A DNA stretch of 64,000 nucleotides from SKHV01 sp963678565. GTDB taxonomy: Bacteria > Bacteroidota > Bacteroidia > Bacteroidales > Prolixibacteraceae. Position 1 is the first letter of the stretch. Every line of letters starts with the position of its first letter. Shown here piece by piece: positions 35,792-44,892 of the stretch. The notes under the pieces were generated by a model. That model made no database searches. It saw only the letters and a program-made list of their open reading frames with translations, and was not told where the DNA came from. Both the position numbers and the translations under genes were made by a program. The stretch covers positions 1,488,001 to 1,552,000 of the forward strand of contig OY782875.1 of assembly GCA_963678565.1 (NCBI GenBank), written 5' to 3'.

Positions 35792-36802
35792 TTATTTGCT
35801 TTTAAAATTGTAGGTTAAGAAAAATTGCTGTTGCTGATCGAGATCACCATTAGCAAAATGAAAGGAGTAGATGAACTTGCCTTTTACTTGTTTGATGTTG
35901 AATATATTCAGATAAAGATCGTTGCGGCTATACCAATCGCTTAATTGATAAAAGCTATCCCCCAACATAAAATGATGTTCTCCACCAATATTCAAGGTGC
36001 TTTTAATGCCAACAATTTTATAAGCAAATTCAATTTCTGAATACCAACTGTTTGCAACGGCAAATTCTTTGTTTTCACCTCTGTTTCGATAAAACGAATT
36101 TAAAATTCCGGTTTTTATTGAAGCAGCTTTGAAGTTTTCATTCAAAATCGATTCGAAATTATATCCAAGGGTAAACTGTCCTCCTGCATAATCTTCAATA
36201 TGTTCATTTGGTAAGCGTGATAAAGTGTGGGCATTATGAAACATGTAAAACAATCCATCGATCATGAAATTTGAAGGATGATAATCAATAGCCACAGCCG
36301 CTAAAAATTGCTCTCTTCTGGTTGAGTCTTGTCGACTTACCCAATCGGTTAATAAATTAGCTGTGAAATTTGATTTTTGATAACTTAATAATAAACCATC
36401 AACTGTATTGTTGTAATAAAGGAAATCATCAGCAATAATTGCTTGAGAAAACTGTATCGTATTCTTTTGAGGCATTGCGCCAATAGCAAACTTCCAATTA
36501 TTGTTTTGATATTGGTAATAAAGAATTGGATCGGGTTTGAGCTCCAAAAATTCACTACCAAACTCATAAAAATAGTCAATCCCAATTCTGAATTGATGAT
36601 TTTTTTCGATGCTGCTTCCAAAGTCGAATGCAACACGACTGCCCAATATCGATTGTGGTGTATTAAATTCACTAAAATATTCCCGATTGTCGGCAATTCC
36701 ATTAAATTCCAATTGGTAGTCTAAATCTTGCGACCAGCCCGATAAAGCAATTGAAAAAATAAATACGATACTCAGTTTTAATTTCATTATAGAAGTTTTC
36801 AT
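35792..36802 (-). CDS. Predicted outer-membrane beta-barrel (porin-like) protein
   Basis: A 336-residue protein with a signal peptide (ending SGWSQ) and many amphipathic strands with tyrosine/aromatic girdles; the last strand ends QFFLTYNFKSK. I do not recognise a named family. An internal ATG five codons in (36787) is an equally good start. It is followed after 2 bases by the TauE/SafE gene, suggesting a shared substrate. Confidence 0.65.
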   Translation of the reverse strand: MKTSIMKLKLSIVFIFSIALSGWSQDLDYQLEFNGIADNREYFSEFNTPQSILGSRVAFDFGSSIEKNHQFRIGIDYFYEFGSEFLELKPDPILYYQYQNNNWKFAIGAMPQKNTIQFSQAIIADDFLYYNNTVDGLLLSYQKSNFTANLLTDWVSRQDSTRREQFLAAVAIDYHPSNFMIDGLFYMFHNAHTLSRLPNEHIEDYAGGQFTLGYNFESILNENFKAASIKTGILNSFYRNRGENKEFAVANSWYSEIEFAYKIVGIKSTLNIGGEHHFMLGDSFYQLSDWYSRNDLYLNIFNIKQVKGKFIYSFHFANGDLDQQQQFFLTYNFKSK

Positions 36803-36908
36803 GCGTGGATCAAATCTTCCACGTTACTAAAATAGTCAATTCTAAATAAATCCTTTTCTTCTTCAACATCTTCCGATGTTTTATTCAAAAATCACGATAT
36901 TTATTAAT

Positions 36909-36916
36909 TATCTTTG
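36909..36916 (+). promoter_or_regulatory. -7 element for the serine hydrolase gene
   Basis: TATCTTTG is an exact TAnnTTTG match, 27 bases before the ATG at 36944. It overlaps an upstream in-frame TTG (36914), so that TTG is not the start. Confidence 0.55.
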
Positions 36917-36943
36917 TTTTACACGTCATCCAATTCCTTTATT

Positions 36944-38287
36944 ATGAAAAAAAGATACATCCTTATCATCATTGTTGTAATTTTAATAGGAGGGGCAATT
37001 TACCTCAATCCTTTACTTCCAATTATTACTGGATACTCGGCTAAAAATCTTGCTTCCGGTGTTTTTGTGGCCGATCGAACTCAGGCATCGCTTGAAGAAA
37101 CAGATCTTAATTTTTCATTTATAAAAATGAATGAAGATGAAATAAATTGGAATGACAGGTCGGTTACCAGTGAATTTTTATGGGGACGCTCGAAAGCGAT
37201 TTACAAAGAAGGAGTTGGTTGTGTTTTGGTAAAAGAAATTGAGGCAGAAGAAATTTTAGATTACAAAATTCCGAAGGTTAAGGTGCTGCCTGAAAATCCT
37301 GATACAATTGATTGGCCAATGGGAGATCGTGTTAGTGATACAATTCCAGCAGGATTAAATATGGCGAAATTGAATACTGCTATTGCCAATTCATTTGTTG
37401 ATACAATTCCACGAAAAGGATCTTTTGCAGTTGCAGTTGTTTATAAAGGGCAATTGGTGGCTGAAAATTATGCTGATGGATTTTCAGCTGAGAATAAGTA
37501 CCTGAGTTGGTCGATGGCAAAAAGCTTTACCAATGCACTTACCGGAATTATGGTGAAAAAAGGGATGTTGGATATTAATGAACCAATGAAAATTGCAGAA
37601 TGGCAAGAAGATGATCGGAAAGCAATTACCCTTAATAATTTGATGCACATGAACAGTGGCTTAGAGTGGAACGAAGATTATGGCAACAACTCTGATGTGA
37701 ACACTATGTTGCATAAAGTCGCCGATATGGGAGCATACACAATTAACAAGCCTTTGGCAGTTAAGCCCGATTCATTATGGGTTTATTCTTCGGGAGCAAC
37801 CAATGTGGTTTGTAAATACATTCGTCAGGTGATGGATAACGACCAAGAATATTATCAATTACCGAGAAAAGAATTGTTTAATAAAATTGGGATGACCAGT
37901 GCGGTATTTGAAATTGATGCTTCTGGAACATTTGTTGGATCGTCGTATTTGTATGCAACCATGCGTGATTATGCCCGTTTTGGATTGCTTTACATGAATG
38001 AGGGTAATTGGTTGGGAGAACAAATTCTACCTACTGGTTGGGTTGATTACACCACCCAAGTAGCCAATGGCTCCAACGGACAGTATGGCGCATTTTTTTG
38101 GTTAAATCAGTCGCAAAAAGATTATCCCGATGTTCCTAAGGATATGTATTGTTGTCGTGGGCACGATGGGCAGTATATTTACATCATCCCATCGAAAGAT
38201 TTGGTGGTAGTGCGTACCGGATTTTCCAAAAAAGGAGAGTTCGATTACAACTTATTTTTGAAAGAAATAATAGCAGCAGTTGAATAA
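36944..38287 (+). CDS. Serine hydrolase of the class C beta-lactamase/DD-peptidase family
   Basis: The ATG at 36944 gives 447 residues with an N-terminal signal anchor (about 4-24). Catalytic motifs: S190-M-A-K193 (SxxK) in LSWSMAKSF, Y281-S-S in WVYSSGATN (YxN-like position), and H407-D-G in CRGHDGQY (in place of KTG). The HxG third motif is common in esterases and D-aminopeptidases of this fold rather than true beta-lactamases. Periplasmic. It is followed after 15 bases by the FAH-family gene, so they form an operon, though a shared pathway is not evident. Confidence 0.87.
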   Translation: MKKRYILIIIVVILIGGAIYLNPLLPIITGYSAKNLASGVFVADRTQASLEETDLNFSFIKMNEDEINWNDRSVTSEFLWGRSKAIYKEGVGCVLVKEIEAEEILDYKIPKVKVLPENPDTIDWPMGDRVSDTIPAGLNMAKLNTAIANSFVDTIPRKGSFAVAVVYKGQLVAENYADGFSAENKYLSWSMAKSFTNALTGIMVKKGMLDINEPMKIAEWQEDDRKAITLNNLMHMNSGLEWNEDYGNNSDVNTMLHKVADMGAYTINKPLAVKPDSLWVYSSGATNVVCKYIRQVMDNDQEYYQLPRKELFNKIGMTSAVFEIDASGTFVGSSYLYATMRDYARFGLLYMNEGNWLGEQILPTGWVDYTTQVANGSNGQYGAFFWLNQSQKDYPDVPKDMYCCRGHDGQYIYIIPSKDLVVVRTGFSKKGEFDYNLFLKEIIAAVE

Positions 38288-38302
38288 AATTTTTTAGAAG
38301 AG

Positions 38303-38914
38303 ATGAAGATTATTTGTATTGGTCGTAATTATACCAAACACATTGCGGAGTTAGCGAATGAAAGACCAGCCGAACCGGTTTATTTTATGAAACCCGATTC
38401 TGCATTATTGTTGAAGAATCGCCCATTTTATATTCCAAATTTTTCGAAAAATGTACATTTTGAAGTGGAATTGGTGGTGAAAATACATAAGATTGGTAAA
38501 AATATTTCAAAGAAATTTGCCCCTCGATATTACAAAGAGATTGGATTGGGGATTGATTTTACAGCGCGTGATGTGCAGAATCAATTAAAGGCAAAAGGTT
38601 TACCATGGGAGAAGGCAAAAGCTTTTGATCATTCAGCTGTTTTGAGTAAGCAGTTTATTCCAATTGAGAAATTAGACAAGGAAAACATTAATTTTCGATT
38701 AGAAATTAATAGCGAAGATCGACAGTTGGGAAATTCCTCGAATATGCTTTTTTCAATCGATGAAATTATTGAACATGTATCGAAATACATGACCCTGAAA
38801 ATTGGAGATTTGATTTATACAGGTACACCTGAAGGAGTTGGCCCTGTTAAAATTGGTGACCGCTTAAAAGGGTATATTGAAGACGAACTGATGTTTGATT
38901 TTGCCATCAAATGA
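38303..38914 (+). CDS. Fumarylacetoacetate hydrolase (FAH)-family protein
   Basis: A 203-residue single-domain FAH-fold enzyme, the size of FAHD1/YcgM-type acylpyruvate hydrolases or oxaloacetate decarboxylases. Metal ligands are visible: the Glu pair in HFEVELVV and the Asp in GLGIDFTARD, with TPEGVGPVKIGD near the C-terminus. It probably acts on an acylpyruvate or oxaloacetate-like compound. Second gene after the serine hydrolase. Confidence 0.87.
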   Translation: MKIICIGRNYTKHIAELANERPAEPVYFMKPDSALLLKNRPFYIPNFSKNVHFEVELVVKIHKIGKNISKKFAPRYYKEIGLGIDFTARDVQNQLKAKGLPWEKAKAFDHSAVLSKQFIPIEKLDKENINFRLEINSEDRQLGNSSNMLFSIDEIIEHVSKYMTLKIGDLIYTGTPEGVGPVKIGDRLKGYIEDELMFDFAIK

Positions 38915-38940
38915 TTTTTTCAAACTTTTTTAATTCTAGG

Positions 38941-38971
38941 TTTGGCTTAATCAATAAATGATTTATATTTG
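38941..38971 (+). promoter_or_regulatory. Full promoter of tRNA-Trp
   Basis: TTTG (38941-38944) and TATATTTG (38964-38971) are separated by 19 bases, an exact Bacteroidota -33/-7 promoter ending 16 bases before the mature tRNA. Confidence 0.8.
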
Positions 38972-38987
38972 CACCGCACTTGCAAAT

Positions 38988-39060
38988 ACGGGTGTAGCTC
39001 AGTTGGTAGAGCACTGGTCTCCAAAACCAGGTGTCGGGCGTTCGAGTCGCTCCTCCCGTG
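38988..39060 (+). tRNA. tRNA-Trp (anticodon CCA)
   Basis: A 73-base cloverleaf. D arm GCTC/GAGC, anticodon stem CTGGT/ACCAG with loop CTCCAAA giving anticodon CCA (39020-39022), T arm GGGCG/CGCTC with loop TTCGAGT, and acceptor ACGGGTG/CTCCCGT with one T-T mismatch at the sixth pair. The discriminator is G; the CCA tail is not encoded (CAA follows). A terminator follows 8 bases later. Confidence 0.97.
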
Positions 39061-39067
39061 CAAAATT

Positions 39068-39096
39068 AAAGCCCTGCTCTTGGCGGGGCTTTTTTA
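39068..39096 (+). terminator. Terminator after tRNA-Trp
   Basis: AAGCCCTGC / GCGGGGCTT with a 5-base loop (39069-39091, one T-G wobble), followed by a T run. Confidence 0.88.
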
Positions 39097-39162
39097 TTTC
39101 TAAATATTTTCCAGAAAATTTTCTAATACTGCGTGATCTGTAAATGATCCAATAAATTGCAA

Positions 39163-40005
39163 TTAAGCAAGATGCTTAATTGCTTCTTTTACTGTCATTT
39201 TTTCTTTAATACCCTGTACTTTTGCTTGTAGATTGCAATCGGAGATAATTCCATTTACAAGTGCGTCCTGTCCATTAAAAATTTCGGCACTCAGGCAGTC
39301 GATTGTGCATGCAAGAATGCCAGCCTCATTAAGTGGAATAAGACTTTTAATTCCTGCCTTATTTTTTCCAATTCCGGCATCATTAAAGAAAACGGCTTTC
39401 ACTTTGTGTTTCTTTGCATACGCTCCTGCACTCAAACCACCATGAGACCCACATACAACGATATCCCCCGAATTGTTCTCGTTTAAAAAGGTAATACTAT
39501 CAGTAACAGTAATTGTTTGGTCATCAATCTTTACTTGAGTTTGTTTTTTTAGGTCAACTTTGCTTGACTTTACTTCAAGCTCATTCGTTGATTCAATTGC
39601 CTTGATTTTTTGAGATGGCGACTTAATAATTGAGCTTGTTTTAGCAACAGCTTCTTGTACCGAATCGCCAATTTGTATTCCTGCTTTTACAGCTTGGTGG
39701 TTTATGTGGCTGATGATGCCGCTATCCCAGGTATCTTGTGCAATACCAATTTCAGCGCTATAGTTATCAACGGCACAGGCGATAATATTCTCAGCCTCGT
39801 AATGCGTGAGGCCTCTAGTTCCTGCCTTATTTTTTCCAACACCAGCATTGTTGAGAAAAACAGCTCTTATATGGCAGTTTTTAACTTGTCGGGCAAGATT
39901 TCTATTGCCTCCACAATGAGAGCCACAAACTAAAATTGGACAATTATTACTGACTTGTAAATCACCTAAACTATCGAGCAATATAATACTTTCGGGTAGT
40001 TCCAT
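39163..40005 (-). CDS. Unrecognised protein with two copies of a GSH..AVF.N.AG.GKNKAG domain
   Basis: A 280-residue soluble protein with no signal peptide. It consists of two homologous halves (about 1-120 and 162-280) joined by a charged Lys/Ser linker. Both share, in order, VCGSHxG (27-32; 184-189), [IV][RK]AVFxNxAGxGKNKAG (46-62; 202-218), AC-x2-D (76-80; 232-236), SAEI (83-86; 239-242) and GIIS (96-99; 252-255). Strictly kept Cys, His, Asp, Lys and Gly residues look like an active or binding site. I recall single-copy relatives in other bacteria only vaguely and cannot name a family. It lies just downstream of iorBA on the same strand, so a link with 2-oxoacid or aromatic metabolism is possible, but this is inference. 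Confidence 0.6.
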   Translation of the reverse strand: MELPESIILLDSLGDLQVSNNCPILVCGSHCGGNRNLARQVKNCHIRAVFLNNAGVGKNKAGTRGLTHYEAENIIACAVDNYSAEIGIAQDTWDSGIISHINHQAVKAGIQIGDSVQEAVAKTSSIIKSPSQKIKAIESTNELEVKSSKVDLKKQTQVKIDDQTITVTDSITFLNENNSGDIVVCGSHGGLSAGAYAKKHKVKAVFFNDAGIGKNKAGIKSLIPLNEAGILACTIDCLSAEIFNGQDALVNGIISDCNLQAKVQGIKEKMTVKEAIKHLA

Positions 40006-40044
40006 TTTTTCAAAATTTATATAGAAGTTTGCCTTTCAAGAATG

Positions 40045-40085
40045 CCAATAGCCTGCCCCAAAATCTTATTGAGACAGGCTATTGG
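40045..40085. repeat. Large inverted repeat between iorB and the duplicated-domain gene
   Basis: CCAATAGCCTG (40045-40055) pairs perfectly with CAGGCTATTGG (40075-40085) across a 19-base loop. It lacks a T run. It could lower read-through or protect the iorBA mRNA 3' end. Confidence 0.7.
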
Positions 40086-40115
40086 TAATATTCAATATGT
40101 TTCAATAATTATTAA

Positions 40116-40727
40116 CTATACAGCTGCAAGTTGAGCACTCGCAATAGATGCTCCTTTTTCGTAGGCTTTTAAGTTTCCTTCGACAAACTTGGCAGGAACA
40201 TTTTCCTTTACAATTTGTACCATTTCATTATGAGGATAGCCTCTTAACTCAGCAAAGAAACCTAGCATAACAACATTCATCATTTTATAAATATTGAAAT
40301 CGGGACTTTTGTGCTCTTCAGGATCAATAAGAAGCGTCTTGTTTTCCGATTGCTTGATCATCTCTGTTTTTGATTCTGGTAAATCTTTTTGTAGCCTTGT
40401 ATTTACGCTTGTTGAGCTTAGCTCGTAAGTGCTTGTTAGTATTATCCCGTTTTCTTTTAACGAATGTAAATGTCGGAGAGTTTCCGTTTGTTCAAAAGAG
40501 ATTACATAATCCACATCGCCAGCTTTGATAAAAGGCGATAGCACCGGTTTGGTTGAATAGCGAAAATGACTTTCAACACCGCCTCCACGCTGACCTAAAC
40601 CAATCACATCTGAGATTTTTAACTCATAACCAAGTTTGATATAATACTTGCTTAAAAGTGTACTGAATAGAAGAATTCCTTGTCCTCCAACACCAGCAAT
40701 AATAATGTTTTTTCCTTTGTCTTGCAT
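40116..40727 (-). CDS. iorB: Indolepyruvate:ferredoxin oxidoreductase beta subunit
   Basis: A 203-residue gamma-type domain of 2-oxoacid:ferredoxin oxidoreductases: GVGGQGILLFSTLLS at the start and GLGQRGGGVESHFRYS are the family motifs. With IorA it oxidises arylpyruvates (indole-, phenyl- and hydroxyphenylpyruvate) to aryl-acetyl-CoA, reducing ferredoxin; the reverse direction can serve amino-acid synthesis. It begins 2 bases after iorA ends, so the two are translationally coupled. Confidence 0.92.
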   Translation of the reverse strand: MQDKGKNIIIAGVGGQGILLFSTLLSKYYIKLGYELKISDVIGLGQRGGGVESHFRYSTKPVLSPFIKAGDVDYVISFEQTETLRHLHSLKENGIILTSTYELSSTSVNTRLQKDLPESKTEMIKQSENKTLLIDPEEHKSPDFNIYKMMNVVMLGFFAELRGYPHNEMVQIVKENVPAKFVEGNLKAYEKGASIASAQLAAV

Positions 40728-40729
40728 CG

Positions 40730-42535
40730 TTATGAATTTATAGCGTCAAACTTACACGCTGTAGAGCACAATCTGCAGCCAGTACATATATCTTGGTTGA
40801 TAACAATTTCAATTGAACCGTCTTTAGTTTTTTTACTTTCAATTGCTAAACATCCAACATCAATACATTTTCGACATTTAGTACATTTATCTTGATCAAT
40901 ATAACTTGGTGTTTCTTTTGGTGGTTTGAATTTAGTTACACATGGTTTTTTTACTATAACTACAGAGTTGGTATCTGCTTTTACTGCATTGAGAATTGAT
41001 TCTTCCAAGTTTTCAAATTCGTATGCGTCTACCGTAACAATATCTTTAACACCAATCGCTTGACATACCGTTGCGATGTCGAGTTTGTTTTCTTCTTTGT
41101 AATTGAATCCAAATTCACTTGAAGCCACATGCTGACCACCAGTCATAGCAAGACAGCTATTGTCTACAATAATGACCGTTGATTTACTATCATTGAAGAT
41201 TAGGTTCATTAAACCATTGATTCCGGTAGCCCAAAAACCACCATCGCCGATCATGGCTACAAAATTTTCTTTATGATCTTTTGCAATGTTGTAACCATGG
41301 GCTAGTGCAATACTCGATCCCATACATTTTTGTAGCGAATAGGACTCCATATGAGGAAAGCAACCAATGAGACCACAGGTAACATCGGCAGCCGCTTTGA
41401 TTTTGTGTTTTCTTAGGATCTGAGATATAAAGAGGTGAGAGCATCCAGCACAACTAACCGGAAGCCTGAAAGGGACTCCCTCTTGTGGCGTTCGTTTTAT
41501 CGCACCCGGAACCAATTTCTCCTCTAAAATATCCGGTGTGAAGCGCATCATGGTTGGAAATTTCGGGAATAATTCTTTCCCAATTACCGAAACTCCTAAA
41601 TCTTTGATATTCTTTTCAAGTAAATCATGACCATCTTCAATTACATAAAGTTCATCTACGTGATTAGCCAATTCTCGAATCATATTAGCAGGAAGCGGCA
41701 TAACCAATCCAAGTTTTAGCACTGATGCTTCAGGCAATACTTCTTTTACATAATAATAGGGGGTTCCTGCAGTAATAACCCCAATTTTTTTACTGTTTAG
41801 TTCCAGTCTGTTGATATCAAAGTCATTGCTATCCTCAGATAAGCGCTTCATTTCCGCTGGAAAATCATGGAAGCATTTGGTTAATTTAGGGTGCTCAGAG
41901 CCTTTTGCTTTTGTCATAATGGTTGTCATTATAACTTTGCTGAAGCTCACAGGATATTTTTCTCTGTGTTTAACTTGGTAAGTATAGTCTTCATCGATAA
42001 GCACACTGCTAGTGGTTTTGCATATTACAGATGTAATTTTCAAAATTACAGGAGTGCTATATTCTTCGCTAATTTCAAAAGCTTTTACCATAAGGTCTTT
42101 GGCCTCTTGGCTATCACTTGGCTCCAATACTGGAATGTTGAACATATTTCCATAATGACGAACATCATTATAATCGTCGCCTGCAATTCGGCCAACATCA
42201 TCGCCAACCACTAATACCAGCCCCCCATTTATCTGACTTCCAGCAGCCCCCCCAAGTGCATCTGCGGCAACATGAAGACCTACTGTCTTCATTATTGCCA
42301 GACTACGATAGCCCGCGAAAGATGCTCCGATGGCTACTTCTAATCCAACTTTTTCGTTTGTGGACCATTCGCAATAGATATCTGGATATCTGTGTTGAGT
42401 ATAATCCATTACTTCGGTGGAAGGTGTTCCCGGGAATCCGGCTGCTACTTTCACCCCTGCTTCAAAAGCTCCTCTGGCAACTGCTTCGTTGCCATTCATC
42501 ATTTTTTTTGTGGCAATCTCATTTAGTGTATTCAT
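40730..42535 (-). CDS. iorA: Indolepyruvate:ferredoxin oxidoreductase alpha subunit
   Basis: A 601-residue fused subunit. The N-terminal pyrimidine-binding domain starts near MMNGNEAVARGA and GFPGTPSTE; the TPP-binding domain carries GDGGFWATGINGLMN and DNSCLAMTGGQ. Two C-terminal 4Fe-4S sites follow: C551, C554, C557, C562 and C584, C587, C590, C594. All cluster ligands are present. Length is normal for IorA. It has an exact -7 element and a hairpin in its leader. Confidence 0.94.
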   Translation of the reverse strand: MNTLNEIATKKMMNGNEAVARGAFEAGVKVAAGFPGTPSTEVMDYTQHRYPDIYCEWSTNEKVGLEVAIGASFAGYRSLAIMKTVGLHVAADALGGAAGSQINGGLVLVVGDDVGRIAGDDYNDVRHYGNMFNIPVLEPSDSQEAKDLMVKAFEISEEYSTPVILKITSVICKTTSSVLIDEDYTYQVKHREKYPVSFSKVIMTTIMTKAKGSEHPKLTKCFHDFPAEMKRLSEDSNDFDINRLELNSKKIGVITAGTPYYYVKEVLPEASVLKLGLVMPLPANMIRELANHVDELYVIEDGHDLLEKNIKDLGVSVIGKELFPKFPTMMRFTPDILEEKLVPGAIKRTPQEGVPFRLPVSCAGCSHLFISQILRKHKIKAAADVTCGLIGCFPHMESYSLQKCMGSSIALAHGYNIAKDHKENFVAMIGDGGFWATGINGLMNLIFNDSKSTVIIVDNSCLAMTGGQHVASSEFGFNYKEENKLDIATVCQAIGVKDIVTVDAYEFENLEESILNAVKADTNSVVIVKKPCVTKFKPPKETPSYIDQDKCTKCRKCIDVGCLAIESKKTKDGSIEIVINQDICTGCRLCSTACKFDAINS

Positions 42536-42594
42536 CTTGAAAAGTGGCTCCCCTCACTGTTAAGTGATTTTTGTCATTTTTTGGTCAATGCTGC

Positions 42595-42602
42595 CAAAAA
42601 TA
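42595..42602 (-). promoter_or_regulatory. -7 element for iorAB
   Basis: TATTTTTG on the minus strand, an exact TAnnTTTG match about 60 bases upstream of iorA. A TTTG lies 23 bases further up (42626-42629). The leader holds a short hairpin, TCACT / AGTGA at 42554-42567. Confidence 0.5.
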
Positions 42603-42876
42603 GAGAAATTATAGTTTTATTGAAACAAATACTATTAATTTGAAAAGAATATAAGAGGTTTTGTCGTAAAATGGAAGTGAGTGAATGTCTTATGATAGTT
42701 GGAAATGATGTGGGAGCTGAATATAGAAAAATGCTGGTTATTTTTAAGCTTTTTTGAATTGTGAACCTGTATTACAGGCTAATCCCGTTAGGTTTGTTTT
42801 ATCAGTAGTGTCTGTTTTACAAAAACATATATTAAAACTTTATTTCACCAGTAATAAACAACATTTTTTTGTTTAG
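42603..42876. other. Spacer between iorA and the Ig-like lipoprotein gene, with a 15-base palindrome
   Basis: No ORF or RNA gene is seen in this AT-rich stretch. It contains ACCTGT-ATT-ACAGGC at 42765-42779, an inverted repeat with a 3-base spacer. A very similar element lies at 59695-59709. Confidence 0.45.
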
Positions 42877-43653
42877 TTATTTTGGTATTTCTAATAACGC
42901 CTCGTAACCGTTATATAGATTGAGGTACTTTATGCTAAACTTTATTTGCTCAATTGTTTCGCTTGCTAAATAATTAGCTGTTTCAGTTCCAACATAAGTT
43001 ACTAAATAGCATTGGTAAGTGTTACTGTATGATAATACCGCCAAAGTATGATTGCTAATTTTAAATAGGTGATATATATCATGAGTTTCTAAATAATCAT
43101 AACGTTCATGTAAATAGGTTGCAACTAAATTTTCATATTTGCTGTTGACCATAGCTATACAACTCATTAATTTCTCCTTATAAAATTGATAAACTATTGC
43201 CGTGCCTTTGAAGTTTGCTCCTCTATAGATTAAGTAATTTTCATCGTGTTTATGGATTTTTCTACTTTCTAATGCTTTAGTATTATATATGCTTGCATCA
43301 AAAGTGCAATAAGGTGCTCGATATAATTCACCATAAGAGAAAACAGTTACTTTACACTCATCACTTAGCAATCCATCGATTGAATTTACAGAAATTATAG
43401 TTGTTCCTATTTTATTCCCTTCTATGGTTTTTGTTTCTGAGTTTATTGTTGCAACTTCATTGTCCGATGACCTCCAAACAAGGTCGGGGGAGATCGTTAC
43501 ATCAGATGGTGTATATGATATTGTTAATTTTTCTGTGTCATCATAATGCATGAAAATTCGATGATAGTTTAGATCAATTTCGTCCACTTCCACCTTTTTT
43601 TCACAAGACCATAATAAAACTAGCAGGAGGGCGAATCGAAATAGTTTTTTCAT
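42877..43653 (-). CDS. Lipoprotein with one Ig-like BIG2 domain
   Basis: A 258-residue lipoprotein: signal peptide ending LLWSC with Cys17 as lipid site. Residues about 26-105 form a bacterial Ig-like domain group 2 (the pattern LVWRSSDNEVATIN...GNKIGTTIISV is diagnostic). The last 150 residues match nothing I recognise; they are rich in Tyr and strand-like. Probably an outer-surface or periplasmic binding protein. It has no operon partner. Confidence 0.72.
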   Translation of the reverse strand: MKKLFRFALLLVLLWSCEKKVEVDEIDLNYHRIFMHYDDTEKLTISYTPSDVTISPDLVWRSSDNEVATINSETKTIEGNKIGTTIISVNSIDGLLSDECKVTVFSYGELYRAPYCTFDASIYNTKALESRKIHKHDENYLIYRGANFKGTAIVYQFYKEKLMSCIAMVNSKYENLVATYLHERYDYLETHDIYHLFKISNHTLAVLSYSNTYQCYLVTYVGTETANYLASETIEQIKFSIKYLNLYNGYEALLEIPK

Positions 43654-43894
43654 GTTTGTTGTTATTGGTTTTTATTATGTAATATAGAGAATTATTTAAA
43701 TATAGAATCTCATTATTTAAAAGAAATACTAGAATAGTTAAATGAGTTGACTTTTTACTTAGTCTATTGATCAAGTAGAAGATAAAAGCTTCTGAAAGAG
43801 AAGTTTTTCATTTTTGATATCTGTTACTCATCAAATCTTTCTTCAGAATTCGTATTTTTAGCAGAATCAAAACGTAATACATAAATAAATTAAT

Positions 43895-44854
43895 ATGAAT
43901 AATATTTACCATCTATTTATGGCAGTACTGAGTTTTTTTGTAGTATCTGCTTGTAATAACGAAAAGGAAACTTTATCGAATCCTATTATCGATGGATATT
44001 ATGCCGATCCAGAAATTGTATTTCATGATGGGGTATATTTTATTTATGCAACAAAAGATCCTTGGGGAGGTGATGATTTAGCTGTTTTCGAAACAACCGA
44101 TTTTAAAACATTTAAATCGCATCAAATCAATTGGCCAAGCAAAGAGGCATGCACAACATCGGAATCTTCTTCTGCAATGGTTTGGGCACCTTCGGTTATC
44201 AAAGGAAAGGATGGACGCTTTTACATGTATGTTTCAATTGGAAGTGAAATTTGGGCAGGAAGTAGCGATACACCGTTAGGTCCATGGAAGAATATGAAAA
44301 AGGACAATACGCCTTTAATTAGTCGAAATTATTTTGAAGGATTTCACATGATCGACGCCGAAGCCTTTATTGATGACGATGGGCAGGCTTATTTGTATTG
44401 GGGATCGGGCTTGAATTGGGTGAATGGAGCTTGCTTTGCCGTAAAATTGGAGCCAGATATGCTGACGTTTATTGGTGAACCACAAAATATTACACCACCA
44501 AACTTTTTCGAAGGAGCAAAAATGATCAAACATGAAGGTCTTTATTATTTAATGTATTCCAATGGTAAGGCTACCGACGAAACCTACAATATCCAATATT
44601 CAATTGGTGAAACACCTTTTGGTCCTTGGACTTTAGGTAAGAATAATCCCATCGCTTCAACGAAAATAGAGAAGCGTATAGTTGGTCCTGGTCATCATAC
44701 CGTATTTGAAAAAGGTGATCAGAAGTATATTTTGTACCATAAAATTTTCCCGCAAGAAGATGATTATGTATTGCGCCAGATATGCTTGGATAGCTTAAAT
44801 TTTACAAAGGATAATTTCATTAAAAAAGTGAGTTTTAATGGTGTGGAATTTTAA
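43895..44854 (+). CDS. Glycoside hydrolase family 43 lipoprotein
   Basis: A 319-residue five-bladed beta-propeller glycosidase. The signal peptide ends VVSAC with Cys20 as lipid site. Catalytic residues of GH43 are visible: D38 (ADPE, base), D154 (MIDAEAF, pKa modulator) and E206 (FFEGAKM, acid). Clan members act on alpha-L-arabinofuranosides or beta-xylosides; galactan-active forms also exist. It stands upstream of the fuc regulator and is convergent with it; there is no SusC/D pair, so the substrate is open. Confidence 0.9.
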   Translation: MNNIYHLFMAVLSFFVVSACNNEKETLSNPIIDGYYADPEIVFHDGVYFIYATKDPWGGDDLAVFETTDFKTFKSHQINWPSKEACTTSESSSAMVWAPSVIKGKDGRFYMYVSIGSEIWAGSSDTPLGPWKNMKKDNTPLISRNYFEGFHMIDAEAFIDDDGQAYLYWGSGLNWVNGACFAVKLEPDMLTFIGEPQNITPPNFFEGAKMIKHEGLYYLMYSNGKATDETYNIQYSIGETPFGPWTLGKNNPIASTKIEKRIVGPGHHTVFEKGDQKYILYHKIFPQEDDYVLRQICLDSLNFTKDNFIKKVSFNGVEF

Positions 44855-44892
44855 CTAATTCTGAATTGATTAATTTCAATCCTTTATTGCCT

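Noticed and set aside
38958..39143. 61-codon plus-strand ORF
   Set aside because: It runs straight through tRNA-Trp and its terminator; the protein is a by-product of the tRNA sequence.
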